The notes under the pieces: model-generated
The model's input: the letters and a program-made list of their open reading frames with translations, nothing else
What the model was told of the DNA's origin: nothing
The model's database searches: none
Position numbers and translations under genes: made by a program
Origin: Sphingobacteriales bacterium 44-61
Lineage (GTDB): Bacteria > Bacteroidota > Bacteroidia > Chitinophagales > Chitinophagaceae
Reading direction: 5' to 3'
Assembly: GCA_001898405.1 (NCBI GenBank)
Contig: MKTW01000012.1
Location: forward strand, 310,001-374,000
DNA: 64,000 nt
Part shown: one piece after another, positions 9,165 through 16,894 of the stretch
Layout of the letters: each line of letters begins with the position of its first letter
Position numbering within the stretch: position 1 is the stretch's first letter

Positions 9165-9497
9165 ATGAGAAGAGATGTATTCCAGGCGATCGCCGACCCC
9201 ACAAGAAGGGAGATAATCGGGTTGCTGGCAAAGCAGCCGCTCAACCTGAATGCTGTTGCAGAAAACTTTGCGATCAGCCGCCCTGCTATTTCCAAACATA
9301 TCAAGATACTGACAGAATGCGGCCTGATATTGGTTCGTCAGAAGGGAAGGGAGAGATATTGTGAAGCAAAATTCGATAAGCTGAATGAAGTGTCGGACTG
9401 GGTGGAGCAATACCGTGTTTTCTGGACCAACAAACTTGATGAGCTGGACAAATTCCTAAGCATAAAACGATCACCCAAAAAACGTAAATCAAAATGA
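9165..9497 (+). CDS. ArsR-family winged-helix regulator (SRPBCC-linked type)
   Basis: A 110-residue regulator. Residues 1-85 form the winged helix: FQAIADPTRREIIGLL, the recognition helix AISRPAISKHIKIL, and the wing LVRQKGRERYCEAKF. The C-terminus is basic (KRSPKKRKSK). It lacks the metal-binding ELCVCDL motif of arsenic or zinc sensors, so it is of the metal-free kind usually paired with AHSA1/START genes. Its stop overlaps the start of the next gene in an ATGA junction, so the two are translationally coupled. It probably represses its own operon through the dyad just upstream; the ligand is unknown. Confidence 0.93.
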   Translation: MRRDVFQAIADPTRREIIGLLAKQPLNLNAVAENFAISRPAISKHIKILTECGLILVRQKGRERYCEAKFDKLNEVSDWVEQYRVFWTNKLDELDKFLSIKRSPKKRKSK

Positions 9498-9925
9498 ATA
9501 ACAATCCCGTGATCATCGAAAAGCTGATCAATGCGCCTGTTAAGAAAGTCTGGCAGGCCATTACTGATAAAGAACAGATGAAACAATGGTATTTTGATGT
9601 GAGTGATTTCAAGCCCGAGGTAGGATTTGAATTCCGTTTTGCCGGCCAGGGGAGTAAAGGGGAGCAGTACATACATATCTGCAAGATCACCGAAGTGGTG
9701 CCTCTGAAAAAACTGCAATACAGCTGGCAGTACCTTGACCGGGCAGGCTATTCCGTGGTAACGTTTGAATTGTTTGAAGAAACCGGTAAGACCCGTGTCA
9801 AACTCACTCACACAGGTCTTGAGACCTTCCCGCAGGACAATACCGACTTTGCAAGAGACAGTTTCAATGCAGGCTGGACCGAGCTTATTACGGCCTCCCT
9901 ACCGAAGTTTGTAGAAAACAAATAA
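9494..9925 (+). CDS. SRPBCC / AHSA1 (START-like) domain protein
   Basis: A 143-residue protein spanning one AHSA1-type SRPBCC domain: the N-terminal strand and helix INAPVKKVWQAITDKEQMKQWYF, the central sheet (GFEFRFAG, KLQYSWQYL), and the C-terminal helix GWTELITASLPKFV that closes the hydrophobic cavity. Such proteins bind small hydrophobic ligands. Pairs of ArsR regulator and AHSA1 protein in one operon are widespread, and the AHSA1 protein may bind or modify the ligand sensed by the regulator. The family is certain; the ligand is not. Confidence 0.92.
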   Translation: MNNNPVIIEKLINAPVKKVWQAITDKEQMKQWYFDVSDFKPEVGFEFRFAGQGSKGEQYIHICKITEVVPLKKLQYSWQYLDRAGYSVVTFELFEETGKTRVKLTHTGLETFPQDNTDFARDSFNAGWTELITASLPKFVENK

Positions 9926-9948
9926 GGCAAAAACTGGATAGAACGCCT

Positions 9949-10008
9949 CTTCCCGTTCTTCCCGCCTTATCGGTAAATTTTTACCGGTAAGGCGGGAAGA
10001 ACGGGAAG
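9949..10008. repeat. Long intergenic palindrome, copy 1
   Basis: A 60-bp near-perfect palindrome starting 24 bp after the AHSA1 stop. The left arm reads CTTCCCGTTCTTCCCGCC then TTATCGGTAAA, and the right arm is its complement apart from one T/C position that still allows a G-T pair. The heptamer CTTCCCG occurs twice in each arm. A second copy lies at 43105-43165. Because it follows a plus-strand gene it may also end transcription, although no T-tract follows. Confidence 0.85.
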
Positions 10009-10210
10009 GATGTTTGATGGTTGTATATCCATGTCGACCCCGGGCTGAATTGAATATTAGTTACTTATAAATTGGCCCGGACTTTTCCCCACCTGTTCAT
10101 TTCTTTCCCGGTACCCTGTGTGTCCGTTCTGGCGTATCTTTACGTTTCATTAATAATTGATCAGTACTAAAACAACTGCCAGGCCGTTAATCAATTTAAG
10201 GATGTCCCGC

Positions 10211-11404
10211 ATGAAAAACATGAAAAGACTGTTCATACCTGTTTTTGTTTCCCTTTGCTTTACTGTACCGGTTGGTGCGCAAACTTCTGTCAGAAGTGCT
10301 GCATTGAGTACCTCTTTTATTGACTACCAGAAAAGCTTTCCGCGACCGGACGAATCGTTTAAACGTAAAGAAGACACTTTACAAAAACAGTTTGCTGCCA
10401 AAAAGCTGAAGTGGCCGGCAAAATATATCTATATCCGTTCTTTCAAATATGACAGCAATATGGAAGTGTGGGTGAAAGAAGAATTGAACGAACCTTTCAA
10501 ACTGTTCAAGACCTATAAGGTTTGTGCCCTGGCTGGTACGCTTGGGCCAAAAAGACTGGAAGGAGATTACCAGGTGCCGGAAGGGTTTTATTATATTAAT
10601 GAGTTCAATCCAAGGAGCACTTATTATCTGTCGCTGGGCATCAATTATCCCAATGTATCCGATCAGATACTCAGCGATTCTCTCAGGCCCGGCAGTGCGA
10701 TCTATATCCATGGCAGTTGCGTTACGGTAGGTTGCATCCCCATTACAGATCAGCAGATAGACGAACTCTATATTCTGGCGGCACATGCAAAAGACCAGGG
10801 ACAGGATTATATACCTGTGCACATTTTCCCTATACGTTTTAATGTAACCAAAAGTGTCAACTACCTGAACAACCTGGCTAAAGACGATCCTTCATTAAGA
10901 AAGTTTGCCACACGCATGGAAGATGCGTTTGATTATTTTGAAAAATATAAGCAACTGCCCGTTGTCCTTATTAATGATAAAGGTGATTATATCATCAATA
11001 ATGCTCCGGATAAAAAAGCCATAGCAGAAGCACCCAAACCGGTGAAAAGAGAGCCGGTGCACCATCGTACCCGTACTATTACCGGCATGGTAGAAGCCGT
11101 TCACCAATGGCCTCAATTCCCAGGCGGAAGCGATGGCTATGCAAAATACCTTGATAAATTAGGTAAGGATATGGGGGCAAAACTTCCCGAGGGCATTAAG
11201 AAATCATATGTGCAAGTGGAGTTTATTGTAGATAAAGATGGTATTCCTACCAATTTCAAAGTATTGAAAGGTCCAAAAGACGAGGATTTTGCTGATGCAT
11301 TGATTGAAGAAATGGAAAAAATGCCTGAATGGAAACCGGCATTGCTGAATGATAAGCCTGTGCCGAAGAAGATGGTACAGACAATAACAGTGGAAACGGA
11401 GTAA
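10211..11404 (+). CDS. YafK-type L,D-transpeptidase fused to a TonB C-terminal-like domain
   Basis: The ATG at 10211 is preferred because AAGGA lies 8 bases before it and a signal peptide follows; upstream in-frame codons TTG 10157 and ATG 10202 exist. The mature protein (397 residues in all) has a YkuD domain of the YafK type: EGDYQVPEGFYYI, NYPNVSD, and the catalytic stretch with H167 and C175 (IYIHG ... GCIPITD). Such enzymes form or alter peptidoglycan cross-links and links to outer-membrane proteins. Residues about 300-397 look like a TonB C-terminal domain (FIVDKDGIPTNFKVLKG, and later PEWKPALLNDKPV), an unusual fusion. It meets the aspartate kinase gene tail to tail with no gap. Confidence 0.87.
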   Translation: MKNMKRLFIPVFVSLCFTVPVGAQTSVRSAALSTSFIDYQKSFPRPDESFKRKEDTLQKQFAAKKLKWPAKYIYIRSFKYDSNMEVWVKEELNEPFKLFKTYKVCALAGTLGPKRLEGDYQVPEGFYYINEFNPRSTYYLSLGINYPNVSDQILSDSLRPGSAIYIHGSCVTVGCIPITDQQIDELYILAAHAKDQGQDYIPVHIFPIRFNVTKSVNYLNNLAKDDPSLRKFATRMEDAFDYFEKYKQLPVVLINDKGDYIINNAPDKKAIAEAPKPVKREPVHHRTRTITGMVEAVHQWPQFPGGSDGYAKYLDKLGKDMGAKLPEGIKKSYVQVEFIVDKDGIPTNFKVLKGPKDEDFADALIEEMEKMPEWKPALLNDKPVPKKMVQTITVETE

Positions 11405-12667
11405 TTACCGCATCAATACCTGAACTGTTTCCGGTGTCTGCTGTTTCAACAAAATCGTTTTCCCTGCCGTCAACTTATCAAAAGATTCCCCTGTATAATG
11501 CCGGATGGTCAGCAATAAAAGATCTTTTGTTACCTGCGTATCAAAAATGGCAGCAGCTTCCATTGCCAGCCTTTCTGTTTTTTCTCCCTGGTTGTCTACC
11601 ACGCATACAAAGCTGATGGCACCGTTCTGTGTAAGATTCGGTTTTACTTTGATCTTTTCAAACAGGTGATACAGTTGCCCTACATGATGCTCGCCTACAA
11701 ACGAAAAGTCTTTTGAGTTCAATTGCAGCATCACTTGTTTTTCTTTCAGTACAATGATCGGTGGCAATTGCTTCAAATGCTGATTATGTATCACCGTTCC
11801 TGGCAGTGAAGGATCGAGAAAGCATTTCACATATAATGGGATGCTTTTATTTTGCAATGGCTTGATGGTTTTGGGGTGGATCACCTGCGCTCCATAATAA
11901 GCCATTTCTATCACTTCATTATAATTCAGTTCCGGCAGGGGCTGTGCGTCGGGAAATTGTTTAGGGTCGGCATTCATCACGCTTTCCACATCTTTCCAGA
12001 TGGTCAGGCTTTCGGTTTCGAGTATGTTGGCAAATACAGCAGCAGTGTAATCGCTCCCTTCGCGTCCCAGTGTGGTGCTTTCATTTTCGTCAGTTGAGCC
12101 GATATAACCTTGTGTGAGCACAATATCTGTTGTGGCAAATAGCGGCTTCACATTTTCGTTGATCTTCGCAGTGGTATAATTCCAATCGATCGTGGCATCC
12201 CTGAAATTGTCATCCGTCCGGATAATATCCCTTACGTCAAGCCATTTATTGGCGATTTCCATTTCATTCAGGTAATGGCTTATGATGGAAGTGGACAGCA
12301 GTTCTCCCACACAAACTACCTGGTCATAATAGTAGTCATATTCCCTGACCGGGTTATCATGCAGCAGCCATTCCACTTCGGTGAAAAAATCCCTCAATTG
12401 CTTTTCACAGGCCAGGTAATGTGTTACCAGCAGGTATTTGGCAGTGGTGAGGTGCTGTTGCTTTACCTGCTCAAACAATGCCAGCGCCTCTTCTTTCCGG
12501 TTGGCATAAAATGATTCAGTTACTCTTTCCAGGGCATTGGTGGTTTTGCCCATGGCCGAAATAACGACCAGCAGCTTTTCACCTGCATATTCTTTCAGTA
12601 TTTCTCCTGTACTTTTTACTCTTTCTACGCTGTTAACAGATGCTCCGCCAAACTTAAAGACCTTCAT
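11405..12667 (-). CDS. lysC: Aspartate kinase
   Basis: A 420-residue enzyme. The start is placed at 12667, where MKVFKFGGASV begins the canonical KFGGxSV nucleotide-binding motif; an in-frame extension of 28 residues to 12751 has no homology and lies in the promoter. Further motifs are LVVISAMGKTTNAL, the TLGREGSDYTAAVFA stretch, and WKDVESVMNADPK that binds ATP. The C-terminal 130 residues contain the ACT regulatory region (MLQLNSKDFSFVGEHHV). It phosphorylates L-aspartate, the first step to lysine, threonine, methionine and diaminopimelate. It is monofunctional, with no homoserine dehydrogenase part, and is divergent from the fbp gene. Confidence 0.94.
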   Translation of the reverse strand: MKVFKFGGASVNSVERVKSTGEILKEYAGEKLLVVISAMGKTTNALERVTESFYANRKEEALALFEQVKQQHLTTAKYLLVTHYLACEKQLRDFFTEVEWLLHDNPVREYDYYYDQVVCVGELLSTSIISHYLNEMEIANKWLDVRDIIRTDDNFRDATIDWNYTTAKINENVKPLFATTDIVLTQGYIGSTDENESTTLGREGSDYTAAVFANILETESLTIWKDVESVMNADPKQFPDAQPLPELNYNEVIEMAYYGAQVIHPKTIKPLQNKSIPLYVKCFLDPSLPGTVIHNQHLKQLPPIIVLKEKQVMLQLNSKDFSFVGEHHVGQLYHLFEKIKVKPNLTQNGAISFVCVVDNQGEKTERLAMEAAAIFDTQVTKDLLLLTIRHYTGESFDKLTAGKTILLKQQTPETVQVLMR

Positions 12668-12755
12668 GTATAAATAAATTATGGCCGGTATTTCCCGGTG
12701 GCTGCAAATGTCGCAAAAAATAGGGTCTTTTTTGATGTACCGGGCACACATCTGT

Positions 12756-12771
12756 ATGGGAGTTCTCCCAT
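12756..12771. promoter_or_regulatory. Inverted repeat between lysC and fbp, possible operator
   Basis: ATGGGAG and CTCCCAT form a perfect 7-bp dyad with a 2-bp spacer. It ends 8 bp upstream of the fbp -7 box, in the -33 region where an activator or repressor would act, and 89 bp from the lysC start. Confidence 0.5.
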
Positions 12772-12779
12772 TTACACCT

Positions 12780-12787
12780 TACATTTG
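12780..12787 (+). promoter_or_regulatory. fbp: -7 promoter element of fbp
   Basis: TACATTTG matches TAnnTTTG, 22 bp before the fbp start codon. No -33 TTG is found at the usual distance; the dyad 12756-12771 takes that place. Confidence 0.55.
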
Positions 12788-12809
12788 TTAGCCTTATTAA
12801 CGAACTGCT

Positions 12810-13835
12810 ATGAGTTTCAACAGAAAGATCCTTACGCTCGACGAGTTTACCATCCAACAGCTCCGTCATATCCCCCATGCTACCGGTGAATTAAGTACCC
12901 TGCTAAGGGATATCGGCCTTGCAGCCAAAAGGGTGAATGTGGAAGTGAATAAAGCCGGCCTGGTTGACATACTTGGCGATGCCGGCAGCGTGAACGTGCA
13001 GGGGGAAGACGTAAAGAAGCTCGATATTTTTGCCAATGATCAGTTTACCGGTGTGCTGCAGCATGGCATCAGCTGTGCAGGCATTGCCAGTGAAGAGCTC
13101 GACGAATATGTGGCATTTGAAGACTCCGTAAGCCAGAACTCCAAATATGTATGCCTCTTTGACCCGCTAGATGGCAGCGGTAATATAGATGTGAACGTAT
13201 CTATCGGTACCATTTTCGGTGTGTACAGGCGGGTAACGCCCAAGGGGCATATTGCTTCAAAAGAAGATTTTCTGCAAAAAGGCACTCAGCAGGTTGCGGC
13301 AGGATATATCGTATATGGCTCTTCCACGATGCTGGTATATGCTACCCGCCGTGGCGTGAACGGGTTTACACTGGACCCTTCCATTGGCGAATTCACCCTT
13401 AGCCATCCTGATATTAAATGCCCTCCATCGGGTAAGATCTATTCAGTGAATCATGGCAATTTCTTTCAGTACAGGGATGGTGTAAAGAAATACATAGATG
13501 CCTGCCAGAAAAAGGATAAATCCACCGGTGGGCCTTATACCCAGCGTTATATCGGTAGCATGGTGGCTGATGTGCATCGTAACCTTATTAAAGGCGGGAT
13601 CTTCATGTATCCCGGCACGATTGACAAACCAAAAGGAAAACTGCGGCTTTTATACGAATGCAATCCTTTTGCCTTCATCATTGAAGTGGCAGGGGGGCGT
13701 GCTACAGACGGCACCCAGCGCATCCTGGACATACAGCCAACAGAATTGCATCAGCGCACACCGATGTTCATTGGTAGCAAGGATATGATGGGAGAGCTGG
13801 AAACGCATTTGAGTCGTGAAACTACCAAAGGGTAA
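12810..13835 (+). CDS. fbp: Class I fructose-1,6-bisphosphatase
   Basis: A 341-residue enzyme of normal length for class I FBPases. It shows the metal-binding loop [11 protein letters not shown] with D118 and D121, the earlier acidic site [14 protein letters not shown], the ASEELDEY segment, and the C-terminal substrate-binding part [13 protein letters not shown] and FIGSKDMM. It hydrolyses fructose-1,6-bisphosphate to fructose-6-phosphate, the committed step of gluconeogenesis in the cytoplasm. Its own -7 box and a palindrome lie upstream, so it is probably controlled apart from its divergent neighbour lysC. A small remnant of another gene follows. Confidence 0.96.
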   Translation: MSFNRKILTLDEFTIQQLRHIPHATGELSTLLRDIGLAAKRVNVEVNKAGLVDILGDAGSVNVQGEDVKKLDIFANDQFTGVLQHGISCAGIASEELDEYVAFEDSVSQNSKYVCLFDPLDGSGNIDVNVSIGTIFGVYRRVTPKGHIASKEDFLQKGTQQVAAGYIVYGSSTMLVYATRRGVNGFTLDPSIGEFTLSHPDIKCPPSGKIYSVNHGNFFQYRDGVKKYIDACQKKDKSTGGPYTQRYIGSMVADVHRNLIKGGIFMYPGTIDKPKGKLRLLYECNPFAFIIEVAGGRATDGTQRILDIQPTELHQRTPMFIGSKDMMGELETHLSRETTKG

Positions 13836-13966
13836 GTCAGGCCAAACAGTTTACCGGACGACTAGAAACTGCATTGAAGTTGTACGAAAAATACGGCTTC
13901 CGGCATGTGGAAGTTACTGGCGCTCCTTTTGAAACAGCTGATGTTAAAATGGAATTAATACTATAA
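13835..13966 (+). pseudogene. C-terminal remnant of a GNAT acetyltransferase
   Basis: Directly after fbp, an open stretch without a start codon encodes about 43 residues ending at TAA 13964-13966. The part TALKLYEKYGFRHVEV is the motif-B helix of GNAT N-acetyltransferases (ALxLYExxGF, part of the acetyl-CoA site), and the tail TADVKMELIL is the usual last strand. The rest of the domain, about 100 residues, is missing; the frame continues backward into fbp. It looks like the end of a gene deleted when the present fbp neighbourhood formed. It is not expected to be functional. Confidence 0.75.
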
Positions 13967-14060
13967 GATTCCGTTTTAACAATATCCCAGCAATAGAAGC
14001 TTTGTTTAGTGAAAGGTTGGTATTAATCTTGTCCTATCCGGTATCAATAAGACAAGACCC

Positions 14061-14501
14061 ATGACCCGTACTTTTTTCTTTTTATCTTTTTTCCTCCTTC
14101 TCTTTTCTTCCTTTTCTTTGAGTGCTCAAAACATCCGGGAAGATGTGCTCAAATACACCAATGAACTCCGCCGGTCAAAAGGATTGCCTGCCCTGGAAAT
14201 GAAGGATGGCCTCAATAAACTCGCGCAGGAACATAGCTCCAATATGGCCAAAGGAAAAACCAGCTTTGGTCATGATGGGTTTATGCAACGCCAACAGGCG
14301 GCACATAAATTCTTTTCGACAATAAATGCTTTTGCAGAAAATGTGGCATATGGTGCCAAAACCGGTAAAGAAGTGGTGAAGGGATGGCAGAGATCACCCG
14401 GCCACCGGCGCAATATGCTGGGTAAATATAGATACATCGGCATAGGTGTCGCCCGCAATAAAAAAGGCACTCTTTACTACACCCAGGTGTTTGTGAATTA
14501 A
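14061..14501 (+). CDS. Secreted CAP-domain (SCP/PR1) protein
   Basis: A 146-residue protein with a signal peptide (about 1-22, LSAQ) and a single CAP domain covering the rest. Motifs in order: YTNELRRSKGLPAL, AQEHSSNMA with the first conserved His, SFGHDGF, FAENVAYG, and GWQRSPGHRRNMLG with the second His, then GIGVARNKKGTLYYTQVF. Bacterial CAP proteins are secreted or periplasmic, and their biochemical role is mostly unknown. It precedes an ABC ATPase gene by 30 bp, but the products do not obviously belong together. Confidence 0.92.
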   Translation: MTRTFFFLSFFLLLFSSFSLSAQNIREDVLKYTNELRRSKGLPALEMKDGLNKLAQEHSSNMAKGKTSFGHDGFMQRQQAAHKFFSTINAFAENVAYGAKTGKEVVKGWQRSPGHRRNMLGKYRYIGIGVARNKKGTLYYTQVFVN

Positions 14502-14531
14502 TTCCTCCGTTTTGCAGTAACTTGCTGCCTT

Positions 14532-15296
14532 ATGGAAAAGAAAACGATCATTTCTGTAAGGGATCTGGCCAAGCAGTATGGCCAGTTCCAGGCCGTAAAA
14601 GGCATTTCCTTTGATGTATATGAAGGCGAGATCTTCGGGTTGCTGGGCCCCAATGGTGCCGGTAAATCCACTACACTGGAGATCATTGAAACCCTGCGGG
14701 AAAAAACCAGCGGGGAAGTGATCGTAGATGGATTGAACCTTGATACGCAGCCTGCTGAGATCAAAAAGATCATCGGTGTGCAATTACAATCCAGTGGTTA
14801 TTATCCTGGTCTTAATCTTCTGCAATTGATCGAACTGTTTTGCGGTTTGTATAACCGTAATGTAGGCGCTATGGAATTGCTGGAAATGGTGAACCTGAAA
14901 GACAAGGCAAAGGCCAAATTCAAAGACCTGAGTGGCGGTCAGAAGCAACGCTTTTCTGTGGCTACGACCCTGATCAATGAACCCCGCATTATCTTTTTGG
15001 ATGAACCGACTACCGGTCTCGACCCGCAGGCCAGGAGAAGTCTTTGGGAACTGATCCGCACTATCCGCGACAGAGGCACTACAGTGATCATTACCACGCA
15101 TTATATGGATGAGGCGGAATACCTGTGCGACAGGATCGCTATTATCGATTCAGGTAAGATCATTGCACTGGACTCTCCTGATGGTATGATCGACGCATTG
15201 GTGGCTTCAGGTTTTGAAAGGCCGAAAGAAGTAAAAAAAGCCAACCTGGAAGATGTATTCATTAACCTTACCGGACATTCGCTCCGGGAAGAATAA
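14532..15296 (+). CDS. ABC transporter ATP-binding protein (CcmA/ABC-2 exporter type)
   Basis: A 254-residue ATPase. Walker A GPNGAGKST with K45, signature LSGGQ at 133-137, Walker B IIFLDEPTTGLD with D157 and catalytic E158, and H-loop TTHYMDEAEYL. The C-terminal 40 residues with LEDVFINLTG are typical of ATPases that work with ABC-2 membrane permeases for lipid, polysaccharide or drug export. No permease gene adjoins it: the preceding gene is a CAP protein and the next encodes an FKBP isomerase. The partner must be encoded elsewhere, or has been lost. Confidence 0.93.
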   Translation: MEKKTIISVRDLAKQYGQFQAVKGISFDVYEGEIFGLLGPNGAGKSTTLEIIETLREKTSGEVIVDGLNLDTQPAEIKKIIGVQLQSSGYYPGLNLLQLIELFCGLYNRNVGAMELLEMVNLKDKAKAKFKDLSGGQKQRFSVATTLINEPRIIFLDEPTTGLDPQARRSLWELIRTIRDRGTTVIITTHYMDEAEYLCDRIAIIDSGKIIALDSPDGMIDALVASGFERPKEVKKANLEDVFINLTGHSLREE

Positions 15297-15323
15297 AGCG
15301 ACTAATTTTTAAATGATTCAGCA

Positions 15324-15761
15324 ATGAGTATTCAGAATAAATTGAAAGAGTTTATGGGCGGTAAAATTGATGCGCAGAAAAGTGCTGGTGAAGCATTCCT
15401 TAATATCAATAAAGATAAAGAAGGCGTTGTACAATTGCCCGAAGGATTGCAATATGAGGTGTTGAAAGAAGGGACAGGGGCGCAACCTTCCATCAAAGAC
15501 AAAATAAAAGCCCACTACAAAGGCGCTTTGCTGGATGGTAAGGAGTTTGACAGCTCTTTCAAACGCAATCAACCCTTTACAGCTCCATTAACAGCGCTGA
15601 TCAAAGGATGGCAGATAGCTATTCCTTTGATGAAAGAAGGTAGCCACTGGAGGCTTTGGATACCATCTCACCTGGCTTATGGTGATCGTGGCGCAGGAAG
15701 TGATATTCCTGGTGGTGCAACGTTGATGTTTGAAGTGGAGCTATTGGAAGTGATCAAATAG
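15324..15761 (+). CDS. FKBP-type peptidyl-prolyl cis-trans isomerase
   Basis: A 145-residue protein without a signal peptide, so probably cytoplasmic. The N-terminal 35 residues form a helical arm like the dimerisation arm of FKBP22/FkpA; the FKBP domain follows from LPEGLQYEVLKEGTG. The active-site residues are present: VHYKG-like AHYKGALLDGKEFDSSF, the AYGDRGAGSDIPGG loop and the final strand TLMFEVELLEV. It catalyses proline isomerisation during folding. It lies 27 bp after the ABC ATPase and may share its message. Confidence 0.93.
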   Translation: MSIQNKLKEFMGGKIDAQKSAGEAFLNINKDKEGVVQLPEGLQYEVLKEGTGAQPSIKDKIKAHYKGALLDGKEFDSSFKRNQPFTAPLTALIKGWQIAIPLMKEGSHWRLWIPSHLAYGDRGAGSDIPGGATLMFEVELLEVIK

Positions 15762-15786
15762 TTCATTTACGTATAAATATTTTCTT

Positions 15787-16323
15787 ATGCCGACCGCAGT
15801 TGATCCGCGTTATCCTATCGGGCAATATGAGGCGCAGCCTTTTTCCATTGAAAAGAAAGTAGAGTGGCTCGCTGATATCAAATTTCTTCCGCAGGCGCTC
15901 GAGAATGCAATACTCAACCTGGATGAGGAGCAATTGCATACACCTTACCGCGAAGGCGGCTGGACGATCCATCAACTGGTGCATCATGTGGCCGATAGCC
16001 ATATCAATGCATATTGCCGTTTCAAGCTGGCGCTTACAGAAGACAATCCTACCATCAAGCCTTATGAGGAAAAGCTTTGGTCGGAGATGAACGATGTACA
16101 AAAACTGCCTGTTAATATCTCTATTACCCTGCTATACGCATTGCATACCCGCTGGTATGAAGCACTCAAATATGTAAAGGATGATGAATGGAATAACCGG
16201 ACGGTATTCCATCCTGAGCAAAAAAGGACCATGCGCCTTTGGTATCTCCTGGGCAATTATGCCTGGCATTGCAGGCATCACGTAGCTCATATCGCCGCAT
16301 TGCGCGAAAAAAAAGGCTGGTAG
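15787..16323 (+). CDS. YfiT/BstA-family DinB-fold protein, putative bacillithiol transferase
   Basis: A 178-residue protein that matches YfiT along its whole length: DPRYPIGQYE at the start, EGGWTIHQLVHHVADSH with metal ligand H67, RFKLALTED, and the C-terminal WHCRHHVAHIAALRE providing two more His (H161 and H165 by the usual four-residue spacing). In Bacillus, YfiT/BstA transfers bacillithiol to electrophiles with a divalent metal. The bacillithiol biosynthesis gene bshB1 lies 11 kb away in this window, so the thiol should be made here. Specific substrates remain open; older annotations call it a metal-dependent hydrolase. Confidence 0.88.
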   Translation: MPTAVDPRYPIGQYEAQPFSIEKKVEWLADIKFLPQALENAILNLDEEQLHTPYREGGWTIHQLVHHVADSHINAYCRFKLALTEDNPTIKPYEEKLWSEMNDVQKLPVNISITLLYALHTRWYEALKYVKDDEWNNRTVFHPEQKRTMRLWYLLGNYAWHCRHHVAHIAALREKKGW

Positions 16324-16354
16324 ACATTAAGCAAATGGTAAATCACGATAACTT

Positions 16355-16894
16355 ATGAAATGGAAAATCCTTTCCTCTGAATACCTTTTTAATGACCTTT
16401 GGTTCAAAGTGCGAAAAGACCGGTGCCTGACTCCTGAAGGAACGATCGTTGATCCTTATTATGTGTATGAATTTCCTACCTGGGTCACTGCTGTTGCGCT
16501 TACTGAGGACGGCAAAGTGATCATGGAACATCAATACCGGCATGCGCTGGGTGAAGTGTGTCTTGAAATACCAGGTGGCTGTGTGGATGATGCAGATGCG
16601 AACTATGAAGATGCAATTAAACGTGAACTGCTGGAAGAAACCGGCTATTCATTCACTTCTTATGAATATTTAGGAAAAATATCAGCGAACCCATCCACTA
16701 ATTCCAATCTCATGCATATGTATCTTGCCAGGGGCGGGAAGAAAGTGACGACTCAGCATCTTGATGCAGGCGAAGAGATCAAGATTTCCCTTCATACCAT
16801 TGAAGAAGTAAAAGAGATGCTGCGGAAAAACGAAATATTGCAAGCCATGCATGTAGCCTGTTTAATGTATGCTTTTCAGAAGTTAGAGGGTTAG
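16355..16894 (+). CDS. Nudix hydrolase, ADP-ribose pyrophosphatase-like, with an altered Nudix box
   Basis: A 179-residue protein with the ADP-ribose pyrophosphatase layout: an N-terminal strand region ending YVYEFPTWVTAVALT, VIMEHQYRHALGEVCLEIPGG, then the Nudix helix RELLEETGY. The box departs from the consensus G-x5-E-x7-REUxEExGU: after PGG the sequence is CVDDADANYEDAIKREL, with Asp for the first Glu and one extra residue before RE. The RELLEETGY core that binds the metals is intact. It likely cleaves a nucleoside diphosphate linked to another group. It ends overlapping the folC stop by four bases, tail to tail. Confidence 0.88.
   Translation: MKWKILSSEYLFNDLWFKVRKDRCLTPEGTIVDPYYVYEFPTWVTAVALTEDGKVIMEHQYRHALGEVCLEIPGGCVDDADANYEDAIKRELLEETGYSFTSYEYLGKISANPSTNSNLMHMYLARGGKKVTTQHLDAGEEIKISLHTIEEVKEMLRKNEILQAMHVACLMYAFQKLEG

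Noticed and set aside
11434-11616. Short plus-strand frame after the L,D-transpeptidase gene
   Set aside because: Lies entirely antisense to the end of the aspartate kinase gene; no protein family pattern.
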